64,000 nt of DNA from Amycolatopsis australiensis (lineage in GTDB: Bacteria > Actinomycetota > Actinomycetes > Mycobacteriales > Pseudonocardiaceae), in NCBI RefSeq assembly GCF_900119165.1, contig NZ_FPJG01000006.1, positions 4,464,001 to 4,528,000 of the forward strand, read 5' to 3'. A program made the position numbers and the translations under genes. Below, piece after piece: positions 35,304 through 44,079 of the stretch. Position 1 is the first letter of the stretch. Each line of letters begins with the position of its first letter. The notes beneath the pieces were generated by a model. It saw nothing but the letters and a program-made list of their open reading frames with translations. It was not told where the DNA came from and did not search any database.

Positions 35304-36935
35304 CTACCGGCGCGCGACTCCGACCCGCTGGGCGAGCTGGTCCGGGTCGATGTCGAGCCACTGGTAGCTCATGCCGTTCCACAGGTCGCAGTGGTGGGCG
35401 GCGGCGAACGCGGCGGAGGTCACCGTCGAGCTGCCGCCGGGCTGCAGGATCATCACCCGGCCGCTCGAGACGCCCGGCCATTCCGCCTGCCCGGCCGCGT
35501 CCGGCGTGCCCTGGCGGGCGAACGCGCCCCAGTACCGGACCATTTCGGTGGACAGCCGGAGCCCGTCGCGGTCGTACACGCTCGCCGGCGTGGGCCAGAG
35601 GTAGGCCTGGTCCGCCGCGTGGGTGGCGCCGACGTCGAAAGCGCCCGGGCTCACCGGTCCGGACGGGCTCCGCGCGTCGAACCGGTACAGGAACGTCTTC
35701 GGCTGGTACCTCGCGATCTGCTGTGTCAGCTGGGCGTACTGGCAGCCGCCGAGCCCGTAGAAGACACTCGAGTCCGTCCACACGGCACCGAGTGCGTACG
35801 CCACCGTGTCCTGCGCGGGGAAGTTGCTCAGCGGGTACGCCATCTCGACGTCCGCCGCGCGGTCGCCGAAGAGGTACTCGAGGCTTTTCTCGTACTGGGC
35901 GGCGGTCGCGCCGCGGAAGGGCTGGGCCCAGGCCCGTACCTCGTCGTGGGTGCTGCCGATCAGGAGCGGGACTTTCGCGAAGCGGCCGGTCCGCACGGCG
36001 GTCAGGGGCGCGACCGGCAGCTCGGGTACACCCGCCGTCGGCAGCGGGCCGCTGAGGATCCCGCCGCGGAAGGCGGCGCTCGAGCCGAGGATCTGGGCAG
36101 CGGGCTTGGCGCGCAGGCACGCCACCGGGTCGGCCGTGGTGGCGCAGCCGGCGTCGGCGGCGAAACGCGCGCCCGCCGCCTGGGATTCGGCGACGGTGTG
36201 GCTCGGGCAGCCGCCGCTCTGGATGATGGCGCCGTCGATCAGGCCGTGGGTGAGGGGCGAGGAAAGCAACGCGCACACCGAGTGGCCGCCCGCGGAGAGC
36301 CCGGCGACGGTCACGGCGTCGCGGTCGCCGCCGAACCGGTCGATGTTCCGGTTGGCCCAGGTGAGGGCGGCGACCTGGTCGAGCAGCCCGTAGTTGCCGG
36401 CGCCGGCCTGGCTCAGGCCCGGGAGGTCGAGGAAGCCGAACACGCCGAGCCGGTAGTTGATGGTCACGACGACGATGTTGTTCGTCTCGGCCAGGAGCGA
36501 GCCGTCGAACGCGTCACCGGATCCGGACGAGAAGCCGCCGCCGTGGATCCACAGCAGCACGGGGAGCCGCTCGTTCGTCGGCCGCGCGGGACGGTAGACG
36601 TTCAGGTAGAGGCAGTCCTCGGTCACCACCGGGCCGGAACCCTGCGGGCACGCCGGACCGTAGGCCGTCGCGGGCCGGACGCCGGGCCACGCCGCGGCCG
36701 GCTGCGGTGGCTGCCACCGCAGGCCGCCGACCGGTGGTGCCGCGAACGGGATGCCGAGGAACGAATCCACCGCCCCCGTGGTCTTCCCTTCGACCGTGCC
36801 CGCTTCCGTCCGGACGACGAGCGAGTGTGCTGCCGGACGTCCGGCGTTCGCCGCCGCCGGGGCGCCGGCGGCGACGGACGCGACGGTCACCGCCAGCGCG
36901 ACCGTGACGCCGAGCCACTTGAGTCTTTTCCGCAC
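35304..36935 (-). CDS. Secreted type-B carboxylesterase
   Basis: 543 aa. Sec signal (LKWLGVTVALAVTVASVAAG ... ANA). Oxyanion loop WIHGGGFSSGSG, nucleophile in VAGLSAGGHSV, acid in GSTHDEVRAW and His in GATHAADQAY, so the catalytic triad is complete. Typical cysteine pair (TEDCLYLNVYRP). It hydrolyses carboxylic esters outside the cell. GTG 36935 follows GGAGG. It stands alone between the polyketide terminator and the catabolic island; the upstream IclR gene is on the same strand 74 bp away. Confidence 0.9.
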   Translation of the reverse strand: MRKRLKWLGVTVALAVTVASVAAGAPAAANAGRPAAHSLVVRTEAGTVEGKTTGAVDSFLGIPFAAPPVGGLRWQPPQPAAAWPGVRPATAYGPACPQGSGPVVTEDCLYLNVYRPARPTNERLPVLLWIHGGGFSSGSGDAFDGSLLAETNNIVVVTINYRLGVFGFLDLPGLSQAGAGNYGLLDQVAALTWANRNIDRFGGDRDAVTVAGLSAGGHSVCALLSSPLTHGLIDGAIIQSGGCPSHTVAESQAAGARFAADAGCATTADPVACLRAKPAAQILGSSAAFRGGILSGPLPTAGVPELPVAPLTAVRTGRFAKVPLLIGSTHDEVRAWAQPFRGATAAQYEKSLEYLFGDRAADVEMAYPLSNFPAQDTVAYALGAVWTDSSVFYGLGGCQYAQLTQQIARYQPKTFLYRFDARSPSGPVSPGAFDVGATHAADQAYLWPTPASVYDRDGLRLSTEMVRYWGAFARQGTPDAAGQAEWPGVSSGRVMILQPGGSSTVTSAAFAAAHHCDLWNGMSYQWLDIDPDQLAQRVGVARR

Positions 36936-37009
36936 CGATCCTCCCGAAGCCGAATGGTTTCGGTACAGCTTGGGACGCCGGAGCTCACCGGGTGACGGGC
37001 GTGGTCCGG

Positions 37010-37756
37010 TCACCGGACTGCGAGGGCGCTGACCGTCTTGGTGATCCGGCGACCCACCATCGCGAGCAGCCCGGCGTACTTCGCGACGTCGGCGCGGAAC
37101 AGCGGCGCGGTGATGGACAGCGCGCCGGTCGTCAGGCCGGTCGCGCCGGTCAGCGGAATGGCCACGCTCACGAAGCCGACGCGGGTTTGCTCGTATTCGA
37201 CCGCGTAGCCGTTCGCCCTGGCCCGGGCCAGCTCGTTCAGCAGGAGGCCGGGGGCGTTGACGGTGTGGGGCGTGAGCCGTTCGAGGGGCGAGGCGATCAC
37301 CTCGTCGACCAGCGCGCGGGGCCCGAAGGCCAGCAGCACCTTGCCGGTCGCGGTGCAGTGCATCGGCATCCGGCCCGCCACGCGTGACGGCTTGGTCACC
37401 TGGCTGTGGCCGGACACCTTCTCCAGGTAGAGGACCTCCCGGCCGTCGGGGACGGCGAGGTGGATCGTCTCGTTCGTGGCCTGGTAGAGATCCTCCATGT
37501 ACGGGCGTGCGGCCTCGCGCAGGATGCGCTGGCGGGGGACCCGCTGGCCGATCTCGAACAGGCGGATGCCGAGCCAGTAGTCGCTGCCGCGGCGTTCCAG
37601 CACGCCCCAGCTCAGCAGCTCCTGCGCCAGCCGGTGGACCGACGCCTTCGCCACCCCGGACCGCCGGGCCAGCTCGGTCAGGCTCAGGTGCTCGTCGTCG
37701 GGCCCGAAGGCCTCGAGGATGAGCTGGACCTTGCCGAGGACGCTGTTCGCCGTCAT
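37010..37756 (-). CDS. IclR-family regulator 1
   Basis: 248 aa. Winged HTH (HLSLTELARRSGVAKASVHR) and IclR effector domain (HLAVPDGREVLYLEKVSG; TATGKVLLAFGPRA). ATG 37756 is the most conservative start; ATG 37774 is also in frame, and neither has a clear Shine-Dalgarno. It closely resembles IclR 2 at 50344 (shared VHRLAQEL/AYRLAQEL, ARPYM/ARPAL, TATGKVLL), so the two are paralogues. Palindromes CGGTCCG-N5-CGGACCG sit in its own promoter (37799-37834), suggesting autoregulation and control of the following catabolic operon. Confidence 0.9.
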   Translation of the reverse strand: MTANSVLGKVQLILEAFGPDDEHLSLTELARRSGVAKASVHRLAQELLSWGVLERRGSDYWLGIRLFEIGQRVPRQRILREAARPYMEDLYQATNETIHLAVPDGREVLYLEKVSGHSQVTKPSRVAGRMPMHCTATGKVLLAFGPRALVDEVIASPLERLTPHTVNAPGLLLNELARARANGYAVEYEQTRVGFVSVAIPLTGATGLTTGALSITAPLFRADVAKYAGLLAMVGRRITKTVSALAVR

Positions 37757-37798
37757 GGAGTCATCGCCGGGCATGGGGCCAGGTTCGGTCAGCGGAAC

Positions 37799-37834
37799 CG
37801 GTCCGGACAACGGACCGGTCCGCTGACCGGACCG
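37799..37834. promoter_or_regulatory. Two overlapping 19-bp palindromes (IclR-type operator, site A)
   Basis: CGGTCCG-GACAA-CGGACCG (37799-37817) overlaps CGGTCCG-CTGAC-CGGACCG (37816-37834); both have perfect 7-bp arms. They lie in the 79-bp gap upstream of IclR 1. Confidence 0.75.
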
Positions 37835-37835
37835 G

Positions 37836-38780
37836 CTACGGAACGAGCACCGCGCGCCCGCGGACCCGGCCGGCCCGCAGGTCTTCCAGCGCCAGCGCGG
37901 CGTCGGCGAACGCGTACTGCTGCACGGCCACCGAAAGCTCGCCCGCCGACAGCCGCTTGACGAGCTCGCCGGCGACCTCGCGAGCCCGGCGCTCCTGCCG
38001 GATCATGTTGACCGGCAGCAGCGCGACGTCGTCGAGGAGCCAGGACGGCAGGTCGAGCCGGACCTCGGTGCCGGTCACGTAGCCGATCACCGCCGCGCGC
38101 CCGCCCGGGCGGACCCAGCGGGTGCGGGCCACCAGCCCGTCACCGCCGAGCGTGTCGACCAGCAGGGACGCGGGGCGGTCGGCGGCGAGCCGCTCGATGT
38201 CCCCGGTGGATTCGAGGCAGACGCCGGTGACGCCGTCGGGCACGTCGGCGAGCTGGTCTTCGCGGCCGACGACGCCGGTGACCTTCGCGCCGGCGAGCCG
38301 GGCCTGCTGCGCGACCATCGACCCGACCGCGCCGGCGGCGCCGACGACGATCACCTCCTCGTCCTCGCCCAGCCGGGCCACGTCGTGCAGGACCACGAAC
38401 GCGGTGGTCGCCGGCACGAAGAACGTCGCGGCGACCTCGGGGGCCAGCGGGGAGTCCAGCCGGGTCACGGCCTTGGCCGGCACGCTCACCCGCTCGGCCC
38501 ACGTCCCGTCGCGCAGCAGGCCCAGGCCGCCGCCGCGCAGCATCACCTGGGTGCCCGGTTCGAAGCCGTCGCCGGCGACGACGATTCCGGCGCCCTCCAC
38601 GCCACCGGCATAGGGCAGCGGCGGCTTCAGGTCGAAGGTGCCGCTCGCGACGGTGGCGTCCAGGTGGGCCACGGCCGCCGCCTGGACGTCGACGAGCACC
38701 TCGCCCGCGGCCCGCGCCGGTTCCGGGACGTCGTCCACGACCGGCGCCGATCCCCAGGTGTGGAACCGCGCGGCCCTCAT
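37836..38780 (-). CDS. MDR-superfamily NADPH:quinone reductase-like protein
   Basis: 314 aa zinc-free medium-chain dehydrogenase: N-terminal GroES-like fold (PYAGGVEGAGIVVAG) and NADPH motif VVGAAGAVGSMVAQQARLAG. The structural and catalytic zinc cysteines are absent. Probably reduces a quinone or enone intermediate of the aromatic pathway. ATG overlaps the preceding hydrolase stop (ATGA); it is the last gene of the operon that begins with the Rieske oxygenase. Confidence 0.85.
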   Translation of the reverse strand: MRAARFHTWGSAPVVDDVPEPARAAGEVLVDVQAAAVAHLDATVASGTFDLKPPLPYAGGVEGAGIVVAGDGFEPGTQVMLRGGGLGLLRDGTWAERVSVPAKAVTRLDSPLAPEVAATFFVPATTAFVVLHDVARLGEDEEVIVVGAAGAVGSMVAQQARLAGAKVTGVVGREDQLADVPDGVTGVCLESTGDIERLAADRPASLLVDTLGGDGLVARTRWVRPGGRAAVIGYVTGTEVRLDLPSWLLDDVALLPVNMIRQERRAREVAGELVKRLSAGELSVAVQQYAFADAALALEDLRAGRVRGRAVLVP

Positions 38781-39634
38781 GCGGCGGCGGCCTTGCGGAG
38801 GAACTCCAGGCTCAGCGGGTTGTAGCGGGCGGCCTGCTCGTGCTGCGGCCAGTGGCCGCACTCTTCGAACAGCTCGAGCCGCGAGCCGGGGATGTTCTCG
38901 TGCATCCTGGTGGCCTCCGGGACCTCGCCGAACGGGTTCTGGCGGCCCCACACGATCAACGTCGGCTGCGTGATGCGGGCCAGCTGCTCCGGGCGCAGCA
39001 GGTTGCGCTGCCGCCGTTCCATGTCCTGCAGCGAAAGCAGGTTGTCCACATTGGCCACGAACTCCGGCGTGTGGTAGATCGCGTGCCGGACCTCGACCAG
39101 CTCCTCGGTCGCGTTCTCCTCGCTCGCCATGAGCAGCCGCAAGCGCTTGCGGGTCAGCTCGACGTCGTCGGTGGCGACGGCGTTCTTCGTGCTGGTGCGG
39201 ATCCGGTCCATGACCTCGGGGTTGGCGACGGTCCCGCCGGCGCACAGCAGCTGCAGGCTCAGCACCCGCTCCGGGTGGTCGACCGCGGCGCGCGCCCCGA
39301 CCCAGCCGCCGAGGGACTCGCCGACGATGTGCGCGGCCCGGACGCCGACGGCGTCGAAGTAGTCCAGCAGGTGCTTGACGTAGTCGGCGATCTCGTACGG
39401 CCGCGCGGGCTTGCCGGTGTAGCCGTGGCCGAGCATGTCGATCGCGTGGACGTCGAACTCGCTGTGCGCCACGATGTTGCGCGCGAACGCTTCGAGGTGC
39501 CCGCTGGTGCCGTGCAGGAACACGACGGCTTCGGCGTCCGGGTTCCCGGCCCGCAGCGTGCGGGTCGGGACGCCGGCGGCGTCGACGTATTCGACCCGGT
39601 GGGCGATGGGGCTGAGTTCGGTCCAGATGCTCAC
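38777..39634 (-). CDS. Alpha/beta hydrolase 1, meta-cleavage hydrolase-like
   Basis: 285 aa. Nucleophile Ser107 in VGESLGGW and His in CGHWPQHEQ are present, but the acid site reads WGRQNPF, with Asn233 where MhpC-type hydrolases have Asp. Oxyanion loop FLHGTSGHLEAF. It would cleave the C-C bond of a ring-fission product, or an ester, if another acid substitutes. GTG 39634 overlaps the stop of a 37-codon ORF; its own stop overlaps the MDR reductase start. Confidence 0.82.
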   Translation of the reverse strand: MSIWTELSPIAHRVEYVDAAGVPTRTLRAGNPDAEAVVFLHGTSGHLEAFARNIVAHSEFDVHAIDMLGHGYTGKPARPYEIADYVKHLLDYFDAVGVRAAHIVGESLGGWVGARAAVDHPERVLSLQLLCAGGTVANPEVMDRIRTSTKNAVATDDVELTRKRLRLLMASEENATEELVEVRHAIYHTPEFVANVDNLLSLQDMERRQRNLLRPEQLARITQPTLIVWGRQNPFGEVPEATRMHENIPGSRLELFEECGHWPQHEQAARYNPLSLEFLRKAAAA

Positions 39635-39744
39635 GCGGGCTCCTTGGTGTTGATGCGGTGGACTTGGGTGTTGCTGCAGGCGGCGAGCTTGCGCAGGGCG
39701 GCCAGCGTCGCGGCCGCGGCGGTCAGGGCGAGCAGGACCTTCAC
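39631..39744 (-). CDS. 37-aa single-span micropeptide, doubly coupled
   Basis: GTG 39744 overlaps the stop of the upstream hydrolase (GTGA) and its own TGA overlaps the GTG of the downstream hydrolase. The product is one hydrophobic helix (VKVLLALTAAAATLAALRKL) followed by a polar tail (ACSNTQVHRINTKEPA). Spacing and coupling on both sides argue for real translation. It may be a small membrane or scaffold peptide; no homologue known to me. Confidence 0.6.
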   Translation of the reverse strand: MKVLLALTAAAATLAALRKLAACSNTQVHRINTKEPA

Positions 39745-40607
39745 GCGGGGACTCCTTCCGGGACGAGCGAGCGGAAGAACCCGTCGACCACCGCGTGGTA
39801 GGCGTGCGGGCGTTCTTCCTGCAGGTGGTGGGAGACGTGGTCCATGACGTGCAGGTTGCCGTTCGGCACCATGCGCGCCAGCATCAGCGGGTAGTCGGGC
39901 GTGAGGAACGCGTCCTGCATGCCCCAGATGAACAGCACGGGCGCCTGGATCCGGCCCAGTTCGTCCGTCAGGTCCTGCCACTCGCCGCGCGGGGAGTCCG
40001 ACATCGCGGCCAGCTCGCGCTCGCCGGGGTCGAGGCTCTGCTCGTAGCGCAGGTCGAGCGTCTCCTCGGGGAGCCGGTCGCCGTCGTACCACTCCAGGCT
40101 GGTGATCAGGCGGCGCATCTTCTCGCGCGTCGGGCCTTCGCCGCCGTAGTAGGCGTCGCGGGCGTTGCGGCCGCGACGACCACCCTCGGGCAGCGGCGCC
40201 AGGGGGCCGTAGAAGACGGGCATGCTGCCGGTGACGACCAGCGAGCGCACCCGGTCCGGGTACTTCGCGGCGAGGTTGAGCGCGATCGTGCCGCCCCAGG
40301 AATTGCAGACGAAGTCGGCACGCTCGACGCCGAGCGTGTCGAGCAGGGCGACGGTCTTGGCCGCGTGGTGGTCCCACATCGGCCCGGTGATCGGCGTCTT
40401 CGCCGAGCGGCCGTACTGGTGGATGTCGACGAGCAGGCACCGCCGGTCCTCGGCGAACAGCGGCGCGACCGGGCCGAAGTCGCTCCACCCGGTGCAGCCG
40501 GGGCCGCCGCCGTGCAGGAACACGGTGTCCGGGCCGGAGCCGAGGTCGTGGTAGTGGTAGGTGACGCCACCGCCGTCGGCGTAGTGGCTCTCGGGTGGTG
40601 GGGTCAT
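39741..40607 (-). CDS. Alpha/beta hydrolase 2, MhpC/BphD-like C-C hydrolase
   Basis: 288 aa. HGGGPGCTGWSDFGPVA is the MCP-hydrolase oxyanion motif, the nucleophile lies in VCNSWGGTIAL, the acid in WGMQDAFLTP and His in DHVSHHLQEERP. Complete triad. It probably hydrolyses the vinylogous diketone made by the extradiol dioxygenase encoded two genes upstream, yielding 2-hydroxypenta-2,4-dienoate and an acid. ATG overlaps the M20-like stop (ATGA) and GGAAGG lies upstream. Confidence 0.88.
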   Translation of the reverse strand: MTPPPESHYADGGGVTYHYHDLGSGPDTVFLHGGGPGCTGWSDFGPVAPLFAEDRRCLLVDIHQYGRSAKTPITGPMWDHHAAKTVALLDTLGVERADFVCNSWGGTIALNLAAKYPDRVRSLVVTGSMPVFYGPLAPLPEGGRRGRNARDAYYGGEGPTREKMRRLITSLEWYDGDRLPEETLDLRYEQSLDPGERELAAMSDSPRGEWQDLTDELGRIQAPVLFIWGMQDAFLTPDYPLMLARMVPNGNLHVMDHVSHHLQEERPHAYHAVVDGFFRSLVPEGVPA

Positions 40608-41857
40608 GCTGCTTCCTTCCCGGTGGTGGACAGGGTGATGCGGGCGAGCACCTCGCACAGGCGGCGCATCGCGCGGACGTCGACGGTGTTCATCCCGCGG
40701 CTGAAGTCGTCGGTGGCCGCTTTCGGCATGCCGGTCCGGACGGTCGGGATGCCGCGGGCGCGCAGGATGTTCGCGTCCGTGGCCCCGCTGTTGTCCGGCA
40801 CCGGCTCATGGGGACGGCCGGAAGTCGCTTCCCACGCCTGGATCGCGGTCCGCACGATCGGTGAGCCGGGCGGAGTGCTGGTGCCGGGGACGGCGAGCAC
40901 CATTTCCGGCTCCACATCGAACTGGGCCAGGAAGCCGGCCAGTTCCCGTTTGACGGACAACGGTGTCGTGCCCGGGGCGATCCGCACGTCCAGGCGGATC
41001 CGGCAGGCCGCCGGAGTCACCGCGAGCATCCGTTCCCAACCACCGGCGATCGACCCGATGATCCCCTGCGGGGCGGCGGTGGCCGTGCGGTGGCGCGCCG
41101 GGTAGTCGGCGAGCCAGCGTTCCAGGCGCGTCACCACGTCGGCGGCGGTGACGATCGGGTTGCGGTAGGGCAGCCGGTGGCGGCTGCCGGCATAGGTGTG
41201 GACGCCGGGCACGGTGATCTCGAACCAGCACAGCCCGACTTCGTCGTGGGCGACGAAATCCCCGGGCTTCGCGATCACCGCGTAGTCGGTGTGCCACCCG
41301 CGTTCGAGCAGGAACGAGCAGCCGGTGCCGTGCCCGGTGTTGGCCCGCGCGGGGTAGCCGGGCGCCTCCACGGCGTTGGTGGGCATCCCGCCCGCGCCGA
41401 ACGCCACGACGACGTCACCGGCCAGCTCGGGCCGGGCGGCACCCAGTGCCTCGGCGAGGACGAGGATGCAGGCCGCGTGACCTTTCGGGTTGCTCGCGCC
41501 GAGGCCGGAGACGAACGGGCCTTCGTCGCGGGGTTCCGCCAGCATGTCCGGCCGCAGCTCCGGCCCGATCCACGGGACGTCCAATTCGGGCTGTCCGGTG
41601 GTGAGTGTGTCGATCGGGGCGTAGAGCATCAGGTCCGCGCCGGCGCCGGACCCGCGCAGGCGCCCGACGGCGTTGGCCTGGAATTCGTCGAGGTGCTGGG
41701 CCTGCGCGGCGAACCCGGCCGCGGACAAGCGCGCGGCGAGCAGGTGGGCCAGGGGTGCTTCACGGCCGGTCGGGCTGGGGATCGCCGTCACCGCGTGGGC
41801 CGCCTCGCGCAGCCGGTCTTCGGTGATCCGGGCCAGCACCGCGTCGAGGGCGGTCAC
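40604..41857 (-). CDS. M20 peptidase-fold protein lacking metal ligands
   Basis: 417 aa. The fold is that of M20 amidohydrolases, with a catalytic domain, lid (dimerisation) domain and the C-terminal DNSGATDANILRARGIPTVR block. At each metal site the ligand is changed: GHxDTV reads APIDTL (Pro81), GxxDxKG reads GASNPKG (Asn123), DEE reads AGG (155-157), the EP site reads KPGD (Lys197) and the final His region reads SRGMNTVD. A zinc-dependent peptidase activity is therefore unlikely. GTG overlaps the LigB stop. Its conserved place between ring-cleavage and hydrolase genes implies a pathway role. Confidence 0.85.
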   Translation of the reverse strand: MTALDAVLARITEDRLREAAHAVTAIPSPTGREAPLAHLLAARLSAAGFAAQAQHLDEFQANAVGRLRGSGAGADLMLYAPIDTLTTGQPELDVPWIGPELRPDMLAEPRDEGPFVSGLGASNPKGHAACILVLAEALGAARPELAGDVVVAFGAGGMPTNAVEAPGYPARANTGHGTGCSFLLERGWHTDYAVIAKPGDFVAHDEVGLCWFEITVPGVHTYAGSRHRLPYRNPIVTAADVVTRLERWLADYPARHRTATAAPQGIIGSIAGGWERMLAVTPAACRIRLDVRIAPGTTPLSVKRELAGFLAQFDVEPEMVLAVPGTSTPPGSPIVRTAIQAWEATSGRPHEPVPDNSGATDANILRARGIPTVRTGMPKAATDDFSRGMNTVDVRAMRRLCEVLARITLSTTGKEAA

Positions 41858-42786
41858 GGCCGGATCACCGCGACCCCCATCCCGGTCAGCCACTCGGGCA
41901 TGGGCGAGTAGGCCAGCGCCCGGCCCGGGGCGAAGCCCAGCGCGGCGGCCATGACGAGCCACGTCCGCAGCTCCTGGCCGCCGTTGCCGGCCGCCTTGCC
42001 GATCTCCTCGGTCGTCCACGAGGTGTACTTCCGCAGTTGCCCGCGTTCCAGGTCGGCCAGGAAGGTTTCGTCGAACTCGGGGAACAGCACCGGCCGGGCC
42101 GCGGTGATGATTTCGCGGCGGCGTCCGTCGTAGCTTTCCCAGTCGCCGCGGCCGTTGAGCCACGCTTCCACGAGGAACTCTTCGTCTTCGCCTTCGGGCG
42201 CCCGCCAGTCGTCGGGCCAGGGCAGCTGGTGCGAGAGGCCACCGGACGCGATGACGACCACCCGCAGATCCTCGGGCAGCGCCGCGACGGCCAGAGCGAT
42301 GTTGCGGCCCAGCTCGGCGCAGCGGTCGGTGCGGGGGAGTGGCGCGGCGAAGACGTTGACCACCAACGGAACGACGGGCACCGCGAGGTCGTCGAGGAGG
42401 TACTGGATCGCGTGGGTCTGGCCGTGGTCGATCTGCAGGCGCGCCGAGATCGCCACCTCGGTGCCGCGCTCGACGAGGTCCTCGGCGAGCCGCTGCGCGA
42501 ACTCCGGCGCGACCTTCTGCGGCCCCGAAGGCGTTTTCGCCTCACCCGAGCCGATGACTTCGCCGACGCCGAGGGTGAACGGCGGGATCATGTCCAGCCA
42601 GAACCCGCGGAAGTGGTTGGAGCCCACGATGATCGCGAGGTCGGGCTCGGCCGCGGCGATCTCGTCCCGCGCTTCGCGCAACGCGTCGCGGAAGCGCTCC
42701 GCGCGGTCGGTGTGCACGACCTTGTCCCAGTGGGTGTTCATCAACGTCGAGTGGGACGCCCCGACGCCGAGCACCACGCGCGCCAT
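41854..42786 (-). CDS. MhpB/LigB-type extradiol ring-cleavage dioxygenase
   Basis: 310 aa, same length and motif order as 2,3-dihydroxyphenylpropionate 1,2-dioxygenase: ASHSTLMN (metal His), VGSNHFRGFWLDMIPPF, QIDHGQTHAIQYLLDDL, then VVVIASGGLSHQLPWP. Non-heme Fe(II) enzyme that opens a catechol beside its hydroxyls. No LigA-like small subunit is encoded, as in MhpB. ATG overlaps the Rieske stop by one base. Confidence 0.92.
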   Translation of the reverse strand: MARVVLGVGASHSTLMNTHWDKVVHTDRAERFRDALREARDEIAAAEPDLAIIVGSNHFRGFWLDMIPPFTLGVGEVIGSGEAKTPSGPQKVAPEFAQRLAEDLVERGTEVAISARLQIDHGQTHAIQYLLDDLAVPVVPLVVNVFAAPLPRTDRCAELGRNIALAVAALPEDLRVVVIASGGLSHQLPWPDDWRAPEGEDEEFLVEAWLNGRGDWESYDGRRREIITAARPVLFPEFDETFLADLERGQLRKYTSWTTEEIGKAAGNGGQELRTWLVMAAALGFAPGRALAYSPMPEWLTGMGVAVIRP

Positions 42787-44009
42787 CAGTCCGACTCCGG
42801 GACCGGGACGGTGACGCCCTGCGCGGCCAGGCGCTCGACCCGCTCCTCGGAGGTGTCCTCGGCGAGCTTGCGCCACTTGAGCAGCGAGTCGTCGGGCCGG
42901 TAGAGCTTCTCCGGCGGGGCGTCGGTCACCTCGACCATCCACTTGTCCTGCCCGGAGAACTGGCCGTGGAACAGCCACCGGACGAACCCGAGGTACTTGG
43001 CGTAGAACGGCAACGCCTTCCAGCCGCGCTGGAAGCTCGCCAGCACGCCGACGTAGAGGTGGTTGTCCGCGTCGACCGGGACGTAGAACTCGTAGTGGAT
43101 GAACGTCGGGTAGACGATCCGCAGCACGCCGGGCATGCTCACCGACGCGAAGCCCGGGAACTCCTGCGCCGCGATCACCGGATTCGTTTCGCGGTGCGTG
43201 CCGGTGTTGCCGACGTTGCCGACTTCCTTCGGCGGCTTCAGCTTGAACCACGCCTGGTTGTCCCACTTGCCGAGGCCGGGGAAGTCCGCCGTCCAGTACT
43301 GCTTGTCCTGGACGCGGTAGATCCACCGGCCGCGCTGGACGATCCGGGTCTCGTTCCACACCGGCATCGCCTTGAACAGCCGCCACAGGGCAGTGCGGTG
43401 CAGGTACTTCGCGTGGCCCTCGTCGTAGCCGTTCTCGCAGGCGAAGCGCCAGTTGCCTTCACGCGGCTGGATCCGGGAGCCGACGATGGCCTCGTTGCGC
43501 ACCAGTTCCTCGGGCAGCTGCTCGTCGATCGGCGGGGCCTCTTCGCCGTCGCCGACGAACACCCACACCATGCCCAGGCGCTCCTCGACCGCGTACGTGG
43601 GCTGCTTCACCTTGCCGCAGATCGGCGACGCCGGGCCATCGGTGATCGCGGCCTTGAGGTCGCCGGTCTTCAGGTCGAACGTCCAGCCGTGGTACGGGCA
43701 CGAGATCGTGCCCGGGAACTGCTGGTTGCCCTCCGACAGCGGCACGCCGCGGTGCGGGCAGCGGTCCTTCAGCGCGTACACCTCGCCGCCGTCGCGGACC
43801 AGCACGATCTTCTGCCCGAGCAGCGTGATCTGCCGGGGCTTGCCGGTGAACCGCGACGAGTACCCCACCGGGTACCAGTAGCCGCGGAACCCGGCCGCCG
43901 CGGCCTGGTAGTGCGGCCAGCTCGACCAGTCCTGCCGGCCCGGGAGCCTCGCCGGTCGCCGGCTCCGCCGGGCCGGGGTGGGGGCCGTCTCCCCGTTCTG
44001 CACGCTCAT
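42786..44009 (-). CDS. Rieske non-heme iron oxygenase, carbazole-dioxygenase-like
   Basis: 407 aa. Rieske [2Fe-2S] motif CPHRG ... CPYHGWTFD (CxH, CxxH) near residues 85-110; mononuclear iron site ENGYDEGHAKYLHR with bridging Asp and two His. FRGYWYPVGYSS at the start and the overall plan recall CarAa and related alpha-only oxygenases. It would dihydroxylate an aromatic ring using the ferredoxin reductase (44213) and ferredoxin (45206) encoded divergently. ATG 44009 follows GGAG. First gene of a tightly overlapped seven-gene operon running to 37836. Confidence 0.92.
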   Translation of the reverse strand: MSVQNGETAPTPARRSRRPARLPGRQDWSSWPHYQAAAAGFRGYWYPVGYSSRFTGKPRQITLLGQKIVLVRDGGEVYALKDRCPHRGVPLSEGNQQFPGTISCPYHGWTFDLKTGDLKAAITDGPASPICGKVKQPTYAVEERLGMVWVFVGDGEEAPPIDEQLPEELVRNEAIVGSRIQPREGNWRFACENGYDEGHAKYLHRTALWRLFKAMPVWNETRIVQRGRWIYRVQDKQYWTADFPGLGKWDNQAWFKLKPPKEVGNVGNTGTHRETNPVIAAQEFPGFASVSMPGVLRIVYPTFIHYEFYVPVDADNHLYVGVLASFQRGWKALPFYAKYLGFVRWLFHGQFSGQDKWMVEVTDAPPEKLYRPDDSLLKWRKLAEDTSEERVERLAAQGVTVPVPESD

Positions 44010-44079
44010 GACCGCTCCAAGTTCGTTGTGCCGAAGCCGACGCGAGTCCACCACCGCGCCGGCCGGCGGCCAACGCCTC

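Noticed and set aside
39631..40488. 285-codon frame extending upstream from the 37-aa ORF
   Set aside because: The upstream part is Arg/Pro-rich antisense-like filler over hydrolase 2. Only the last 37 codons fit the overlap geometry and composition.
41854..43386. LigB frame extended to 510 codons
   Set aside because: The extra N-terminus overlaps the Rieske gene in another frame. The ATG at 42786 matches MhpB-type proteins.
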